Assembly: GCA_003561595.1 (NCBI GenBank)
Contig: PWWF01000308.1
Span: 1-16,545 of the forward strand
From: Paracoccaceae bacterium
Lineage (GTDB): Bacteria > Pseudomonadota > Alphaproteobacteria > Rhodobacterales > Rhodobacteraceae
DNA: 16,545 bases
Direction of reading: 5' to 3'
Position 1 is the stretch's first letter, and every line of letters begins with the position of its first letter. Both the position numbers and the translations under genes were made by a program. The notes beneath the pieces are model-generated. The model had not been told where the DNA came from and searched no databases. It saw nothing but the letters and a program-made list of their open reading frames with translations. Below, piece after piece: positions 1-7,081 of the stretch.

Positions 1-140
1 ACGCGCCATTGCGGCATGGTCAGATCATGACTGTCGATGAAGGGTTTGAACAGCCGCGCCGTCGCCTCGCGCGTGCGCAGAAGCGCGATCGGGAGGGATT
101 TCTCGAATTTGCGCAGCGCCTTGTTCGCAGGTTTCGGCAT
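1..140 (-). CDS. MarR-family regulator, HpaR-like (5' part only)
   Basis: This is the first 46 codons of a gene that leaves the window on its left side. Read on the minus strand it begins MPKPANKALRKFEKS and continues with SLPIALLRTREA, FKPFIDSHDLT and PQWR. That layout matches the N-terminal helices of HpaR-type MarR repressors, in which a short helix with SL-IALL-REA leads to the Q-Q-W-R-like end of helix 2 before the winged helix. Family members are dimeric repressors of aromatic-acid degradation or related genes and commonly repress themselves. A purine-rich AGGGGGG (144-150) precedes the ATG. An AT-rich palindrome about 50 bases upstream is a candidate operator. The DNA-binding wing and ligand pocket are outside the window, so the regulated pathway cannot be read here. 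Confidence 0.82.
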   Translation of the reverse strand, partial: MPKPANKALRKFEKSLPIALLRTREATARLFKPFIDSHDLTMPQWR

Positions 141-163
141 GAGCCCCCCTGTGCTGTGGGTTT

Positions 164-193
164 TTGCGACAGTATCAGACCGGACGCTATTTT
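164..193 (+). promoter_or_regulatory. Candidate promoter of gapR
   Basis: TTGCGA (164-169) and TATTTT (188-193) have an 18-base spacer and point toward gapR. The -10 box would touch the palindrome at 190-209, so binding there could affect both divergent genes. It would give a leader of roughly 110 bases. Weak evidence. Confidence 0.28.
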
Positions 194-196
194 CAA
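169..196 (-). promoter_or_regulatory. Candidate promoter of the MarR-family gene
   Basis: Read on the minus strand, TTGAAA (191-196) and TACTGT (169-174) are 16 bases apart and lie upstream of the regulator's ATG at 140. The -35 element is inside the palindrome at 190-209, as expected for a self-repressed gene. The -10 match is weak, so this is a proposal from spacing only. Confidence 0.35.
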
Positions 197-209
197 ATGA
201 AAACATTTG
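190..209. promoter_or_regulatory. Overlapping AT-rich palindromes, candidate MarR operator
   Basis: Two perfect dyads overlap here: TTTTCA-AA-TGAAAA (190-203) and CAAATG-AAAA-CATTTG (194-209). They are in the spacer between the MarR-type gene (minus) and gapR (plus) and stand out as an AT-rich block in GC-rich DNA. Size and symmetry fit a dimeric MarR repressor site. Its overlap with the proposed -35 box of the regulator gene suggests autoregulation. Confidence 0.5.
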
Positions 210-310
210 CGCAGGTGCAGCGTCATTCTGTCCGCGGGTGACGGGCCTTGCAAGCGCGCGGCGGATTGGGCATGACCGCGCCAAGCAACACTCCGAGCAG
301 GGAACAGACC

Positions 311-568
311 ATGAGTGATATCAGCCAGGACGCCTATAATGTGACCGCCGATGAATTGCGCCAGTTCATCGAGCGCTTCGAGCATCTGGACGCCGAGAAG
401 AAGGACATCACCGACCAGCAGAAGGAAGTGATGGCCGAGGCCAAGGGGCGCGGCTATGACACCAAGGTGCTGCGCAAGATCATCGCCATGCGCAAGCGCA
501 AGCCCGACGAGATTGCCGAGGAGGAAGCGGTGATGGAATTGTACAAGGCCGCGCTGGGGATGGAGTAG
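311..568 (+). CDS. gapR: GapR family nucleoid-associated protein (DUF2312/UPF0335)
   Basis: The 85-residue product is a close family match to GapR (DUF2312), which in Caulobacter binds overtwisted DNA ahead of forks and RNA polymerase and helps topoisomerases. The visible parts are a short acidic N-terminus, a long charged helix (about 12-45, with ELRQFIERFEHLDAEKKDI), and the family signature GRGYDTKVLRKIIAMRKR (46-63), followed by a C-terminal helix. Length is normal for the family (80-90 residues). The ATG at 311 is preferred over the upstream in-frame ATG at 248 because the conserved region starts right after it, and AGGGAA lies at suitable distance. The gene converges on the sulfotransferase-like gene with only seven bases between the stops. 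Confidence 0.93.
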   Translation: MSDISQDAYNVTADELRQFIERFEHLDAEKKDITDQQKEVMAEAKGRGYDTKVLRKIIAMRKRKPDEIAEEEAVMELYKAALGME

Positions 569-575
569 CCGAGGC

Positions 576-1451
576 TTAGGGCTGGATCAGGTTCACCCCG
601 TCCATGCTGGCGATCAGGTCGACATCATCCTCGTACAGCGCGCTGAGCAGGTCGAGATGCCCCTCATCCCAGTCGGTGATGCTGGTATCGACATCGAGTT
701 TCGCGTCATCGCAGAACTTGTCGAGGAAGGCGGCGATGACCTTCTGGCGATGCGCCTCATCCACGGGCGGGGCGCTGGTCAGATAGGTTTCGAGCTTGGC
801 GGCACCGCCCTCGATCATGATCGAATCGTACCAGGCATACGCATTGCGGAACCCGCCCTCGGGGGTGCAGCCTGCGATACGCGCCAGCATCTGATGCCAT
901 AGAAAGGGCGTGTCCTCATCGCACCAGACGGTCACGCTTGCCTCTGGCCAGTGCAGGCGCATATCGGCGATCAGGGGGGACCAGCGCAATTCCTCGCTGC
1001 GCAGGTTTTTCTCGATGGCCTTGCGCGCATCGGTTTTCGCAGATTGCAGCACCGCAGGGATATAGGTGGCGGGATTGCGGATGCAGAAGAAAAGCTCCAC
1101 CTCGTGGCGTCCCAGCAATTTGCGCAGCGCGGCCAGCCGCGCGGTGGCATCGGGATAGAGGTTGCGGCCGTCGGTGATGTCGGGGCGGCTGGCCAGAATG
1201 CCCGGGGCCGACAGGATCAGGCGGCGGGTTTGTGCATCCGCGCCAGTCACCTCGCGCAGGCGGTCGGTGAAATCGGGCGCATAGGCGCTGTCCATGCCTT
1301 GCGTGGCGGCATCGATCATCATGTTCAGAAAGCTGCGCTTGTTCGGGATCAGTACCCCCTGCGCGCCCAGCGCATCGGCATTGTCGCGCAGACAGCCGCG
1401 CATTTGCGACACGTCAGTCAGATGTGCGCCCAGATGCAGTGCGATTTCCAT
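576..1451 (-). CDS. Sulfotransferase-like protein with degenerate phosphate loop
   Basis: This 291-residue protein has the outline of a bacterial sulfotransferase-family protein. It opens with a beta strand and loop, ALHLGAHLTD (4-13), in the place of the PAPS 5'-phosphosulfate loop. It later has FFCIRNPATYIPA (121-133), resembling the 3'-phosphate motif with Arg125 and Pro127. The usual Lys and Thr/Ser residues of the first loop (as in GAHKTATT) are replaced by LTDVS, so PAPS binding in the normal way is doubtful. No signal peptide or membrane segment is visible. The acidic C-terminus has many Asp residues (DWDEGHLDLLSALYEDD). It is a single gene, convergent with gapR. A likely Shine-Dalgarno is AAAGG upstream of the ATG. 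True function unknown; it may be an inactive relative or use another donor. Confidence 0.7.
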   Translation of the reverse strand: MEIALHLGAHLTDVSQMRGCLRDNADALGAQGVLIPNKRSFLNMMIDAATQGMDSAYAPDFTDRLREVTGADAQTRRLILSAPGILASRPDITDGRNLYPDATARLAALRKLLGRHEVELFFCIRNPATYIPAVLQSAKTDARKAIEKNLRSEELRWSPLIADMRLHWPEASVTVWCDEDTPFLWHQMLARIAGCTPEGGFRNAYAWYDSIMIEGGAAKLETYLTSAPPVDEAHRQKVIAAFLDKFCDDAKLDVDTSITDWDEGHLDLLSALYEDDVDLIASMDGVNLIQP

Positions 1452-1533
1452 GATCCTGTGCCTTTGGTCCTGTCAGACGAGATCGCTGCCCCGATTGCGG
1501 TATATCTAGCCCGGCATTGTGACATGGGCAGGT

Positions 1534-1555
1534 CCCAATTCCGACAGGAATCGGG
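1534..1555. repeat. Imperfect inverted repeat upstream of the sulfotransferase-like gene
   Basis: CCC-A-ATTCC-GACA-GGAAT-C-GGG forms eight pairs with a single A-C mismatch and a four-base loop. It lies about 83 bases before the sulfotransferase-like start and about 100 bases before the tRNA gene. No T run follows on either strand, so an operator-like dyad is more likely than a terminator. Confidence 0.4.
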
Positions 1556-1613
1556 CGATTGTTGCTGTTGTGGCAAAATCGCAGGCGTAACGGGGCCGGG
1601 TGCAAAGCGTGTA

Positions 1614-1642
1614 TTGAGGCGGCGCGCAAATGCGCTTATGTA
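1614..1642 (+). promoter_or_regulatory. Promoter of tRNA-Thr
   Basis: TTGAGG (1614-1619) and TATGTA (1637-1642) are separated by exactly 17 bases. Transcription would begin near 1649, only a few bases before the mature tRNA 5' end at 1652. That geometry is typical of a stable-RNA promoter and makes this the best promoter in the window. Confidence 0.65.
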
Positions 1643-1651
1643 GCGCGAAGG

Positions 1652-1727
1652 GCCGGCTTAGCTCAGTTGGTAGAGCAGTGGTTTTGTAAACCGAAGGTCG
1701 GGGGTTCGAGTCCCTCAGCCGGCACCA
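1652..1727 (+). tRNA. tRNA-Thr (anticodon UGU)
   Basis: The 76-base gene folds as a full cloverleaf. The acceptor arms GCCGGCT (1652-1658) and AGCCGGC (1717-1723) pair, the D arm is GCTC/GAGC, and the anticodon loop TTTGTAA carries TGT at 1685-1687. The T arm is GGGGG-TTCGAGT-CCCTC. The CCA end is encoded (1725-1727). The anticodon reads ACA and, with a modified U34, other ACN codons. In the anticodon stem, positions 28-42 form a U-G wobble and 27-43 is a G-A mismatch. Confidence 0.97.
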
Positions 1728-1815
1728 GATTTCCGTGTATTCCGATGGGTCGTGACCTTGCGCCTGCCCCTATCGTGGCGCACAAGACGCGCATGCGGAC
1801 ACGAAAGGCAGGGCA

Positions 1816-3219
1816 ATGATCGCAGTGCAGGGCTATGAGGGCAAGCGGGTCGCCGTGCTGGGGCTGGGGCGGTCGGGTCTGGCCAGTTGCGCCGCCCTTG
1901 CCGCAGGCGGGGCCGAGGTGCTGGCCTGGGATGAGGGGCTGGAGGCCCGCACCGCAGCCGAAGCCGCAGGCCTGCCCTTGCACGATCTGACGCGGGTGGA
2001 CTGGTCGCATGTGGCCGGGCTGATCGTCAGCCCGGGTATCCCGCATCTGTATCCCGCGCCCAATGGGGTGATCGCGGCGGCCTTGGCGGCCGGGGTGCCG
2101 GTGGATAATGATATCGGCCTGTTCTTTCGCAGCTTTGCGACGGCGCGCAACATGGCCTTTGACCAGCCGCCCAAGGTGGTGGCGGTGACGGGGTCCAACG
2201 GGAAATCGACGACCACGGCGCTGATTCACCATATCCTGACGCAGGCGGGGCGGCCCGTGCAGATGGCAGGCAATATCGGGCGGGGTGTGCTGTCCATCGA
2301 CCCGCCGGGCGAGGGCGAGGTGGTGGTGCTGGAACTGTCCAGCTACCAGACCGATCTGGCACGCGCGCTGACCCCGGATATCGCCGTGTTCACGAATCTC
2401 TCGCCCGATCATCTGGACCGGCATGGCGGGTTGGGGGGCTATTTCGCGGCCAAACGAAGGCTGTTTGCCGAGGGCGGGCCGGACCGCGCCATCATCGGCG
2501 TGGATGAGGCCGAAGGCCGCTATCTGGCCGGCCAACTGGCGCAGGCGCCAGAGGATGCGCGCGTCATCCGAATCTCTTCCGGCTCAAGACTGGCGGGGCC
2601 GGGCTGGAATGTCTTTGCGCGCAAGGGGCATCTGGCGGAAACGCGCAAGGGGCGGCAGGTGGCCTCTTTCGATCTGCGCCCGCTCAAGGGGTTGCCGGGT
2701 GCGCATAACCATCAGAATGCCTGCGCGGCCTATGCGGTGGCGCGCAGCCTGGGCCTGGCCCCGCGCATGATCGCGGACGCGCTGGAAAGCTTCACGGGCC
2801 TGCCGCATCGCAGCCAGTTGGTGGCCGAGGCGGGCGGTGTCCGCTACATCAACGATTCCAAGGCCACCAATGTCGAGAGTGCGGCACAGGCGCTGCAGGC
2901 GTTCGACCGTATCCGCTGGATCGCCGGGGGGCTGGGCAAGGATGGAGGCATCAACGCCCTTGCGCCGCATCTGGGCCATGTCACCAAAGCCTATCTGATC
3001 GGCCATTCCGCGCGCGATTTCGCCCTGCAACTGGGCACGACCCCGCATGAGATATGCGACACGATGGAGCGCGCGGTCAGCGCGGCCATGGCCGAGGCCA
3101 CCGAAGGCGAGACTGTGCTCCTGGCCCCGGCAGCGGCCAGTTTCGACCAGTATCCCGATTTCGAGAAGCGCGGCGATGCCTTTGTGGCCGCTGTGCTGGC
3201 GGGGCTGGGCCATGAATGA
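1816..3219 (+). CDS. murD: UDP-N-acetylmuramoylalanine--D-glutamate ligase
   Basis: MurD adds D-glutamate to UDP-MurNAc-L-Ala in the cytoplasm, using ATP, as the second peptide step of peptidoglycan precursor synthesis. The 467 residues show all three Mur ligase domains. There is an N-terminal UDP-binding fold ([10 protein letters not shown], 12-21), a central ATPase with the P-loop GSNGKST (126-132), ELSSYQ (173-178) and [11 protein letters not shown] (194-204), and Lys213 in AAKRRLF at the place of the carbamylated lysine. The C-terminal domain has GLPHRSQ and INDSKATN. Length is slightly above the E. coli protein. The ATG at 1816 follows GCAGGG. It starts 88 bases after tRNA-Thr and overlaps rarD by 8 bases. 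No other division and cell wall cluster gene lies next to it here. Confidence 0.97.
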   Translation: MIAVQGYEGKRVAVLGLGRSGLASCAALAAGGAEVLAWDEGLEARTAAEAAGLPLHDLTRVDWSHVAGLIVSPGIPHLYPAPNGVIAAALAAGVPVDNDIGLFFRSFATARNMAFDQPPKVVAVTGSNGKSTTTALIHHILTQAGRPVQMAGNIGRGVLSIDPPGEGEVVVLELSSYQTDLARALTPDIAVFTNLSPDHLDRHGGLGGYFAAKRRLFAEGGPDRAIIGVDEAEGRYLAGQLAQAPEDARVIRISSGSRLAGPGWNVFARKGHLAETRKGRQVASFDLRPLKGLPGAHNHQNACAAYAVARSLGLAPRMIADALESFTGLPHRSQLVAEAGGVRYINDSKATNVESAAQALQAFDRIRWIAGGLGKDGGINALAPHLGHVTKAYLIGHSARDFALQLGTTPHEICDTMERAVSAAMAEATEGETVLLAPAAASFDQYPDFEKRGDAFVAAVLAGLGHE

Positions 3220-4114
3220 AGATACGCTGCGCGGCTTTGCCTTTGCGGGCGGCGCGTTCTTTCTCTGGGGGCTGCTGCCCTTCTATTTCCGCGCGCTCGA
3301 ACATGTGCCCACGATCGAGGTGGTGGCCCATCGCGTCATCTGGGCCGTGCCGGTGGCGCTGGCCGTGCTGGTCTGGCTGGGGCGCACCGCCGATCTGCGC
3401 ACCGCGCTGCGCACGCCGCGCATGCTGGCGATGGGCTGCGTGACCGCGACGCTCATTTCCATCAACTGGGGCATGTATGTCTGGCTGATCCAGTCGGGCC
3501 AGGCGATGGAGGCCGCGCTGGGTTACTACATCATGCCGGTCTTCAGCGTGTTTCTGGGCGCGACGCTGCTGGGCGAACGCCTGTCGCCGCGCCAATGGGG
3601 GGCCGTGGCGCTGGCCGTGGCCGCTGTCGTGGTGCTGACAATCGAGGCCGGGCGCCTGCCGATGGGCGCGCTGGGGTTGACCTTTTCCTGGGGGTTTTAT
3701 GCCTATTTCAAACGCGCCCTGCCCATCGGGCCGAATCAGGGCTTCGCGCTCGAGGCGCTTATCCTGACGCCCTTTGCCATCCTGCTGCTGCTCTGGGGCT
3801 ATGTCGGCGGCAGCCTCTACGGCGCGCAGGCCAGCGCGCTGGAATGGGGGCTGTTGCTGGGCTGCGGGGTGGTCACGGCGACTCCCCTGATGCTTTATGC
3901 CAATGGGGCCAAGGGCCTGCGCCTGTCCACCATCGCGATTTCCAGCTACCTGATCCCGACCTTCATTTTCCTGATCTCGGTCTTTGCCTTTTCCGAGCCG
4001 TTCGAGGGCGCGCGCCTGATCGCCTTTCCCATGATCTGGGCCGCGATGGCGCTGTATATCTGGGAAGTTCTGCGCCAGCGCCGGGCCCAGCCCGTGCCCC
4101 CGGCCTTGAGTTGA
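3212..4114 (+). CDS. rarD: RarD/EamA-type drug-metabolite transporter
   Basis: This 300-residue integral membrane protein has about ten hydrophobic helices and the features of the RarD branch of the EamA/DMT superfamily: [16 protein letters not shown] (14-29), then [14 protein letters not shown] (37-50), INWGMYVW and [20 protein letters not shown] in the first half, and [13 protein letters not shown] and [16 protein letters not shown] in the second. EamA proteins move metabolites across the inner membrane, often outward. The RarD substrate is not established. The ATG at 3212 lies inside the end of murD (ATGAATGA, 8-base overlap), giving translational coupling. The next gene begins about 25 bases after its stop, so a run with the gamma-glutamylcyclotransferase-like and amidoligase genes is likely. 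Confidence 0.9.
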   Translation: MNEDTLRGFAFAGGAFFLWGLLPFYFRALEHVPTIEVVAHRVIWAVPVALAVLVWLGRTADLRTALRTPRMLAMGCVTATLISINWGMYVWLIQSGQAMEAALGYYIMPVFSVFLGATLLGERLSPRQWGAVALAVAAVVVLTIEAGRLPMGALGLTFSWGFYAYFKRALPIGPNQGFALEALILTPFAILLLLWGYVGGSLYGAQASALEWGLLLGCGVVTATPLMLYANGAKGLRLSTIAISSYLIPTFIFLISVFAFSEPFEGARLIAFPMIWAAMALYIWEVLRQRRAQPVPPALS

Positions 4115-4139
4115 CCCGCAGCGCGCTAGCTGACATCTC

Positions 4140-4589
4140 ATGCCAAGGATGACCTCTAGACCGATGATTGCCCTTTACGTGTTCGTGGTTCTGGTGCTGG
4201 CCGCCTGGCTGGTGATCGCGCGGGCCCCGTTCTATCTGCCCGCCTATGACGAAAACGCCCCGCCTCTGCCCGAGGAGGAGAGCTATGTCTTCGGCTTCGC
4301 GACGCTGACGAATCCAATCGTGCGCTTTGTCGTGGTGGGCCGCCCGGTCCCGGCGGAAGACGCGACATTGCGCGGTTTCTCGCGCGACCGGCGCGATCTG
4401 CGCGATGCGCCGGACGCGCTGTTGCAGGGCGTGCGCTTTCGTGTCATGCCTGCGGAAATGCGCCGTCTGGACCGCTATGAACAGACCGGACGGCGCTACA
4501 GGCGCGATTTATTGCCACTTGAGGACGGATCTGTTGCCTGGGTCTATCGTTTGATCGGCGAAACAGGCATAGATGCCTTACAGGACTGA
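4140..4589 (+). CDS. Membrane-anchored gamma-glutamylcyclotransferase-like protein
   Basis: The 149-residue product begins with a basic stretch and one hydrophobic helix (about 10-27, ALYVFVVLVLAAWLVIA), then a small AIG2/GGCT-type domain. YVFGFATLTNP (49-59) takes the place of the YGTLR strand-loop, and GVRFRVMPAEMRRLDRYE (97-114) holds the Glu (E114) that fits the family's catalytic acid, followed by YRR. Family enzymes remove gamma-glutamyl groups as 5-oxoproline. By the positive-inside rule the domain would face the periplasm. In-frame ATGs also lie at 4149 and 4164; AAGGA at 4145-4149 would suit 4164 better, so the start is uncertain. It lies between rarD and the amidoligase gene, which begins 15 bases later. 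The changed glycine loop means activity is not assured. Confidence 0.75.
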   Translation: MPRMTSRPMIALYVFVVLVLAAWLVIARAPFYLPAYDENAPPLPEEESYVFGFATLTNPIVRFVVVGRPVPAEDATLRGFSRDRRDLRDAPDALLQGVRFRVMPAEMRRLDRYEQTGRRYRRDLLPLEDGSVAWVYRLIGETGIDALQD

Positions 4590-4604
4590 ACACCGGAGGG
4601 GCGC

Positions 4605-5603
4605 ATGCCCGCCTTGCACGCCCAGCTTCCGCTTGACCGTTTTCTGCCCCTGCCGGATCACGGGGCAGCGCGCAGTGCTGCGCGCCGCGTCGGTATGGAG
4701 ATCGAGTTCGCGGGCCTGAGCGTCAAACAGGCGGCCACCATCCTGCGCCACGAATGGGGTGGCCAGCTTGCCGAATGCGATGCGCGCGAGGTCATGCTGC
4801 GCAAAAGCGCGCTGGGTGATATCAAGATCGAACTGGATATCGCGCTCAAGAAGGAATGGGCCGAGGATCTGGCCGCGCAGATGCTGGGCGATCTGATCCC
4901 GGTCGAGGTGGTGACCGACCCGCTGCCGCAATCCGACCTGCCGCGCGTCGCGCGGCTGATGCAGACATTGGAAGCGGCGGGGGCGGTCGGCACGCAGGCG
5001 CGGCTGGCTTATGGCTTTGGCATCCATTTCAATGTCGAGCTGCCCGATGACGGGGGGGCGGCCCTGGTCGCGACCGCGCGGGCCTTTGCGCTGTGCGAGG
5101 ATTGGCTGCGCATGGCCGACCCACTGGACCCCGCGCGCCGGGTGCTGCCCTTTGTGACGCCCTGGCCGCAAACATTGGTGGCCTATCTGGCGCGCGCGGA
5201 AGGATGGGAGCCCCGCGATCTGGCCCGCGCCATGTCGGCCCATGCGCCCTCGCGGCATTTCGGGCTGGACCTGCTACCCGCGCTGCAGCACCTGTGCCCC
5301 GATGCGCTGCAGGGCATCCCCGAGGACCATCTGAAGGGCGCGCGCCCGGTCTTTCACTACCGCCTGCCCGAGACGCGGCTGGGCGACCGGAAATGGTCGC
5401 TGGCCTATGAGTGGAACCGCTGGAGCGTGATCGAACATATCGCCGCCGATCCCGATCTGCTGGATGCGCTGGCCGTTGAGTGGCGCGCGCATCACGCGCC
5501 CTTGTCGGATGAAAAGCTGCTCTGGGCCGAACGGGTCGAGGCGATGATCGCCGCGTCCAGATTGCCCTCGCGCATGGGGATCGTGCCGCAGCGGGTGGCG
5601 TAA
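4605..5603 (+). CDS. Amidoligase family protein (glutamine-synthetase fold)
   Basis: This 332-residue protein matches the Amidoligase_2-type COOH-NH2 ligases, which use ATP to join a carboxyl to an amine. The evidence is GMEIEFAGL (30-38) with the paired metal-binding acids E32 and E34, KIELDIAL (74-81), EVVTDPL (101-107), a conserved His in YGFGIHFNVELP (136-147), and PVFHYRLPETRLGD (248-261) near the active-site end. No signal peptide is visible, so it should act in the cytoplasm. GGAGGGG (4595-4601) lies just before the ATG. The gene follows the gamma-glutamylcyclotransferase-like gene by 15 bases and is convergent with gltX. Related ligases are often near a class I glutamine amidotransferase, and none is seen here. 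The substrate is unknown. Confidence 0.85.
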   Translation: MPALHAQLPLDRFLPLPDHGAARSAARRVGMEIEFAGLSVKQAATILRHEWGGQLAECDAREVMLRKSALGDIKIELDIALKKEWAEDLAAQMLGDLIPVEVVTDPLPQSDLPRVARLMQTLEAAGAVGTQARLAYGFGIHFNVELPDDGGAALVATARAFALCEDWLRMADPLDPARRVLPFVTPWPQTLVAYLARAEGWEPRDLARAMSAHAPSRHFGLDLLPALQHLCPDALQGIPEDHLKGARPVFHYRLPETRLGDRKWSLAYEWNRWSVIEHIAADPDLLDALAVEWRAHHAPLSDEKLLWAERVEAMIAASRLPSRMGIVPQRVA

Positions 5604-5634
5604 GCCCGCACGGCCAATCTGCGCAAACCTTACG

Positions 5635-6972
5635 CTATTGCGCCTGTTCCAATGCCGGAACCCGCTGCAATAGCGGCATCAGCGCCCCCATATCCGGCCC
5701 ATGCGGACGCCCGGTCAGCGCCTTGCGCAGCGGCATGAACAGCCCCTTGCCCTTGCGCCCGGTCGCGGATTTCACCGCATCGGTCCAGTCTTTCCACGCG
5801 GTGGGGCTGTAAGGGGGCGGGGGCAGCAGGCGCAGGGCCTCGGCCACGAAATCGGCATCCTCGGGCGCGATATCGGGTTCTGCCCCGTCGCGGCACAGCG
5901 CCCACCAGCCCGACAGATCGTCCAGCCTTGTGATATTTTCGCGCGCGACATCCCAGAATTGCGGGGCAAGCGCTTCGGGCACGCCCAGCGCGGCAATCGT
6001 GTCGGCCACATCCGCATAGGGGCGGGCCTGCAGATCGGCGCGGGTCAGGGGCCAGAGATCCTCGGCATCGAATTTCGTGGGCGCCGATCCGAATTGCGCA
6101 AGATCGAAGCCCTCCGCGATCTCATCGAGGGCGCGCCGCAATTCCACCGGCTGGCTGGATCCCAGCCGCGCCATCAGCGACAACAGCGCCGCAGGTGTCA
6201 CCCCCTGCTCGCGCAGATCGCGCAGGGACAGGACACCCAGCCGCTTGGACAGTGCCTCACCCTGCGGGCCGGTCAGCAGCGAGTGATGGGCAAATCCGGG
6301 GGGCGTGCCGCCCAGCGCCTCGATGATCTGGATCTGGGTCGCGGTATTGGTCACATGGTCCGACCCGCGCACGACATGGGTGATCCCCATATCCATGTCA
6401 TCGACGACCGAGGCCAGGGTATACAGCACCTGCCCATCCGCTCGGATCAGCACCGGGTCCGACACGCTGGCCGCATCGATCGACAGCGGCCCGAGGATGC
6501 CGTCCTCCCAGGTGATGCGGTTCTGATCGAGCAGAAAGCGCCAATAGCCGTCACGCTCGGCGCGCAGCTTTGCCTTTTCGTCTTCCGAGAGACCCTTGGC
6601 GGCGCGGTCATAGACCGGCGGGCGGCCCATATTGAGCTGTTTCTTGCGCTTGAGGTCCAGCTCTGCCGGGCTCTCGAAGCATTCATAGAAACGCCCGTCC
6701 GCGCGCAGTTTCTCGGCCGCATCCTGATAGCGGTCAAGACGCCTGGACTGCTGCTCCATCCGGTCCCATTCCAGCCCCAGCCATTCCAGATCCCGTTGGA
6801 TCGCGTCGATATAGGCTTTGGTGGAGCGTTCGGGGTCCGTGTCATCCAGCCGCAGCACGAATGTGCCGCCTGCCTTGCGCGCGATCAGGTAGTTGAACAG
6901 CGCCGTGCGCAGGTTGCCGATATGCAGGAACCCTGTGGGCGAGGGGGCAAAACGGGTGGTGATGGACGACAT
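5635..6972 (-). CDS. gltX: Glutamyl-tRNA synthetase
   Basis: The 445-residue enzyme charges tRNA-Glu (or tRNA-Gln, before amidation by GatCAB) with glutamate. Class I signatures are clear: RFAPSPTGFLHIGNLRTALF (7-26) with the HIGN box, RLDDTDPERS (41-50), YDRAAKGLSE, GITHVVRGSDH (196-206) and the KMSKS-type loop EALSKRLG (239-246). Of the usual zinc-binding cysteines only C98 is present, so a bound zinc is unlikely. An open frame reaches back to 7080, but the ATG at 6972 is chosen because AGGAGT (6980-6985) lies seven bases before it and homology starts immediately. Alphaproteobacteria often carry two GluRS genes; the LSKR loop and length suggest that this may be the second type, which cannot be settled here. 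Confidence 0.95.
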   Translation of the reverse strand: MSSITTRFAPSPTGFLHIGNLRTALFNYLIARKAGGTFVLRLDDTDPERSTKAYIDAIQRDLEWLGLEWDRMEQQSRRLDRYQDAAEKLRADGRFYECFESPAELDLKRKKQLNMGRPPVYDRAAKGLSEDEKAKLRAERDGYWRFLLDQNRITWEDGILGPLSIDAASVSDPVLIRADGQVLYTLASVVDDMDMGITHVVRGSDHVTNTATQIQIIEALGGTPPGFAHHSLLTGPQGEALSKRLGVLSLRDLREQGVTPAALLSLMARLGSSQPVELRRALDEIAEGFDLAQFGSAPTKFDAEDLWPLTRADLQARPYADVADTIAALGVPEALAPQFWDVARENITRLDDLSGWWALCRDGAEPDIAPEDADFVAEALRLLPPPPYSPTAWKDWTDAVKSATGRKGKGLFMPLRKALTGRPHGPDMGALMPLLQRVPALEQAQ

Positions 6973-7034
6973 GGGCGGCACTCCTGAACTTCGCATCTCT
7001 TTTTCACAAGCCCGGCGGCGGCGCAAGTCCGTGA

Positions 7035-7078
7035 GGGCGGGCTGAAAGCGCCCGCTCGGGGGCCCCACCAGCCCGCCC
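7035..7078. repeat. Perfect 10-bp inverted repeat in the gltX leader
   Basis: GGGCGGGCTG (7035-7044) is the exact reverse complement of CAGCCCGCCC (7069-7078), with 24 bases between the arms. It lies about 63 bases upstream of the gltX start on its transcript side and next to a second dyad. No T run follows on either strand, so it is not a simple terminator. Confidence 0.6.
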
Positions 7079-7081
7079 ATG

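Noticed and set aside
20..385. Minus-strand frame of 121 codons overlapping the MarR-type gene and gapR
   Set aside because: It runs through the divergent promoter region and is antisense to the gapR start; another minus-strand frame encodes the HpaR-like N-terminus.
951..1643. 230-codon plus-strand frame opposite the sulfotransferase-like gene
   Set aside because: Its composition is that of an antisense frame, and the minus-strand frame has the better start, end and motifs.
1663..2535. Minus-strand frame across tRNA-Thr and the start of murD
   Set aside because: It reads through the antisense of the tRNA gene and of murD domain 1 and has no family resemblance.
3077..4141. 354-codon minus-strand frame opposite rarD
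   Set aside because: The product is a low-complexity His, Gln, Arg and Gly mixture with no hydrophobic core; rarD on the other strand is clearly real.
5701..6987. 428-codon open frame on the plus strand opposite gltX
   Set aside because: It is the antisense shadow of a well-supported gltX and shows no family motif or ribosome site.
6973..7080. N-terminal extension of gltX to an ATG at 7080
   Set aside because: The extension would be coded by the inverted repeat, has no homology, and the ATG at 6972 has a good AGGAGT site.
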